A stretch of 34,547 bases of DNA, from NCBI GenBank assembly GCA_009693905.1, contig SHWG01000008.1:1-34547 (forward strand). The letters run 5' to 3'. Under the pieces are notes generated by a model. The model was not told the DNA's origin. It saw only the letters and a list, made by a program, of their open reading frames with translations, and did not search any database. The DNA is from Rhodospirillales bacterium (lineage in GTDB: Bacteria > Pseudomonadota > Alphaproteobacteria > Rhodospirillales > 2-12-FULL-67-15). The position numbers were made by a program, and so were the translations under genes. Shown here one piece after another: positions 32,862 to 34,547 of this stretch. How positions within the stretch are numbered: position 1 is the first letter of the stretch; each line of letters starts with the position of its first letter.

Positions 32862-33551
32862 GTGCCTAGGCTCGGGGTCATAACCGGCCTCGCCGCCGAG
32901 GCCGAAATCCTCGAAGCGTTTCCTCCCGAGCGCCGGCCCGTCGTTGCCGTCGCGGGCGCCTCGGGCGCGCGCGCGGAAACCGCCGCGCTCAGGCTGCTCG
33001 CCGAGGGCTGCGAGGCGATCTTGAGCTTCGGCGTCGCCGGCGGGCTCGATCCCGCGCTCGTTTCGGGAACGCTTGTGATCGCGGATTCCATCGTCGCGCC
33101 CGATGGCCGGCGGCTCCCGACCGACCCGGCGTGGCGGGACGCGGTGCGCCGCGCGCTCGAAGGTTCAGGTCCGCTCTCAGGAGGCGCGATCGCCGGCTCG
33201 GACGCGCCTCTGCTCACGCCGGAAGCGAAGCGGGACTACGCCGCCCGCACCGGCGCGGTCGCGGTGGACATGGAAAGCCACGGGGCGGCGCGGGCCGCGG
33301 CCTTGAAAAACTTGCCCTTCCTCGCCATCCGCGCGGTCGCCGACGGGGCCGCGCTGGCGATCCCGCCCTGGGTCATGGACGCGATCTTGCCCGACGGCGG
33401 ATTGGCGCCGGAAAAGATCGCGCGGGCGTTGTTGCCCAGGCCGTGGATGGTGTGGGGATTGATCGGTCTCGCCCGCGACAACGGGCGGGCAATGGGGACT
33501 TTAAGCCGCGTCGCTCTGCGCCTCGGGCCCGGCCTTGGCCTCGCGGGCTAG
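32862..33551 (+). CDS. hpnG: Adenosylhopane nucleosidase / hopanoid-associated phosphorylase HpnG
   Basis: Nucleoside-phosphorylase-fold protein of 229 aa acting after HpnH: it removes adenine from adenosylhopane to start the ribosylhopane side chain of bacteriohopanetetrol. The purine-nucleosidase pattern VDMESHGAARAA and the later RAVADGA catalytic aspartate are present, as is the glycine-rich FGVAGGLDPAL. It starts with a GTG immediately after the shc TGA, so no ribosome site of its own is needed if ribosomes reinitiate. Its last 51 bases overlap the end of hpnH on the other strand. Confidence 0.93.
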   Translation: MPRLGVITGLAAEAEILEAFPPERRPVVAVAGASGARAETAALRLLAEGCEAILSFGVAGGLDPALVSGTLVIADSIVAPDGRRLPTDPAWRDAVRRALEGSGPLSGGAIAGSDAPLLTPEAKRDYAARTGAVAVDMESHGAARAAALKNLPFLAIRAVADGAALAIPPWVMDAILPDGGLAPEKIARALLPRPWMVWGLIGLARDNGRAMGTLSRVALRLGPGLGLAG

Positions 33552-34547
33552 GCGCTGGACGAGACTTTCGAACACGTATTCGGCCGGGCGCTGGCGATCG
33601 AGCGGGATTTCCGGCGCCATCGGCCCCTCGGTATCGATGCCCTTGAAGAAAACGGACAGCGCCTTGAGCGGGCGGGTAACGGTGTCGGTGACCGCCGTCG
33701 GCTCGTAGCCGCAATGCACCATGCAGTCGGCGCATTTCTCGTAGTTGCCGGTGCCGTAGGAATCCCAATTCGTGTCGTCCATCAATTCGCGGAAAGTCCG
33801 GACGTAGCCTTCGCCGAGGAGATAGCAGGGTTTCTGCCAGCCGAACACGTTGCGGGTCGGATTGCCCCACGGCGTGCAGCGGTAGCTCTGGTTACCGGCG
33901 AGGAAATCCATGAACATGGTCGATTGGCTGAAGCGCCAGCGGCTAAGGCGGCGCTTGCCGATCCGGAAAATATCGCGGAACAGATTCTTGGTCCGCGTGC
34001 GCTCGAGGAAATGTTCCTGGTCCGGGGCGCGCTCGTAGGCGAAGCCGGGGGACACGGTGATTCCCTCGACGTTCAATTCGTTCATGGCGTAATCAAAGAA
34101 TTCCGCCGCCATCTCCGCCGTGGTGTGATCGAACAACGTGCAGTTGACGTTGACGCGGAAGCCCTTGGCCTTGGCGAGATGAATGGCGGCCACCGCGCGC
34201 TTGAACGTGCCCGGCTGGTCCACCGCCCGGTCGTGTTCGGCCTCCAGTCCGTCGAGATGGACGGAGAAGGTGAGGTAAGACGAAGGCCGGAACAGGTCGA
34301 GCTTCTTTTCGAGTAGCAACGCGTTGGTGCACATATAGACGAATTTCTTGCGCGCGACGATGCCGGCGACGATCCGGTCGATATCCTTGTGCAGCAGCGG
34401 TTCGCCGCCGGGGATCGAAACCACCGGCGCGCCGCATTCGTCCACCGCCTGGAGGCATTCCTCGACGCTCAAGCGCCGGTTCAGGATGTCGTCCTCGTAG
34501 TCGATCTTGCCGCACCCGGGGCAGGCGAGGTTGCAGCGGAACAGCGG
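33501..34547 (-). CDS. hpnH: Adenosyl hopene synthase HpnH (radical SAM), 5' end beyond window
   Basis: Partial protein, 348 aa visible, cut at its N-terminus by the right edge. The radical SAM motif CxxxCxxC is seen as CNLACPGCGKIDY at the very edge, so the ORF-track start at 34472 is internal. Further family blocks are NRRLSVEECLQAVDECGAPVVSIPGGEP, FSVHLDGLEAEHDRAVDQPG and the C-terminal cysteine region DSYGTGNYEKCADCMVHCGYEP. The enzyme adds the 5'-deoxyadenosyl group of SAM to hopene, which feeds HpnG. It faces hpnG with a 51-base tail overlap, instead of being in the same direction as in many hopanoid loci. Only a few dozen residues appear to be missing. Confidence 0.93.
   Translation of the reverse strand, partial: PLFRCNLACPGCGKIDYEDDILNRRLSVEECLQAVDECGAPVVSIPGGEPLLHKDIDRIVAGIVARKKFVYMCTNALLLEKKLDLFRPSSYLTFSVHLDGLEAEHDRAVDQPGTFKRAVAAIHLAKAKGFRVNVNCTLFDHTTAEMAAEFFDYAMNELNVEGITVSPGFAYERAPDQEHFLERTRTKNLFRDIFRIGKRRLSRWRFSQSTMFMDFLAGNQSYRCTPWGNPTRNVFGWQKPCYLLGEGYVRTFRELMDDTNWDSYGTGNYEKCADCMVHCGYEPTAVTDTVTRPLKALSVFFKGIDTEGPMAPEIPLDRQRPAEYVFESLVQRLAREAKAGPEAQSDAA

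Noticed and set aside
1-34547. tRNA, rRNA or riboswitch genes
   Set aside because: No cloverleaf, rRNA-like stretch or known riboswitch core was recognised when reading both strands. A covariance-model scan would be needed to be sure.

Overview
The window is a gene-dense, high-GC stretch of what looks like an alphaproteobacterial chromosome. The best inference is a Rhodospirillales-like, hopanoid-making organism. The evidence is the gene order pdxH / DnaJ-like / fabI / aroC, the cluster HDAC-family / xseB / ispA / dxs / tlyA, and a full hopanoid locus (hpnM, hpnC, hpnB, hpnD, hpnE, shc, hpnG, hpnH). No rRNA, tRNA, CRISPR array, insertion sequence or phage gene was recognised.

Layout. (1) 1-4.5 kb: an AmmeMemoRadiSam locus. 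A fused Memo-AMMECR1 protein on the minus strand diverges from an orphan ModA-like periplasmic binding protein, the AmmeMemoRadiSam radical SAM enzyme and a flippase-like membrane protein. (2) 4.5-7.2 kb: pepA and holC with a perfect hairpin across their junction, then two unknown genes with overlapping divergent start codons. (3) 7.3-11.2 kb: accessory genes. These are an MBL-fold hydrolase, a two-cysteine ArsR-type regulator like persulfide sensors, a seven-repeat WD40 propeller fused to cytochrome c, and two small secreted lysine-rich proteins. (4) 11.4-16.3 kb: HDAC-family deacetylase, xseB, ispA, dxs and tlyA, giving the MEP entry enzyme and farnesyl diphosphate synthase. (5) 16.3-21.4 kb, minus strand: two single-domain rhodaneses behind a consensus promoter in an AT island, then a fabI-aroC-AhpD-like operon, a DnaJ-like co-chaperone and a glycine-zipper lipoprotein. 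(6) 21.5-25.6 kb: pdxH, a cation diffusion facilitator, a frameshifted APH-like/AAA kinase gene and a tandem universal stress protein. (7) 25.7-34.5 kb: the hopanoid block.

The genes fit together as a lipid supply line. Dxs feeds the MEP pathway, IspA makes farnesyl diphosphate, HpnD/HpnC/HpnE make squalene, Shc cyclises it to hopene, HpnH adds adenosine and HpnG removes adenine. HpnM and HpnB are hopanoid-associated accessory proteins. hpnH is truncated by the right edge and faces hpnG tail to tail with a 51-nt coding overlap.

The most unusual signals are: a roughly 57-bp GC-rich palindromic repeat present once between genes and once in frame inside a coding region; a single-base frameshift in that same host gene; a short translated-looking leader ORF coupled to hpnB; the pepA/holC hairpin; and the association of the AmmeMemoRadiSam proteins with a lone periplasmic binding protein. 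Start sites, promoters and terminators were called by eye. No homology search was possible.
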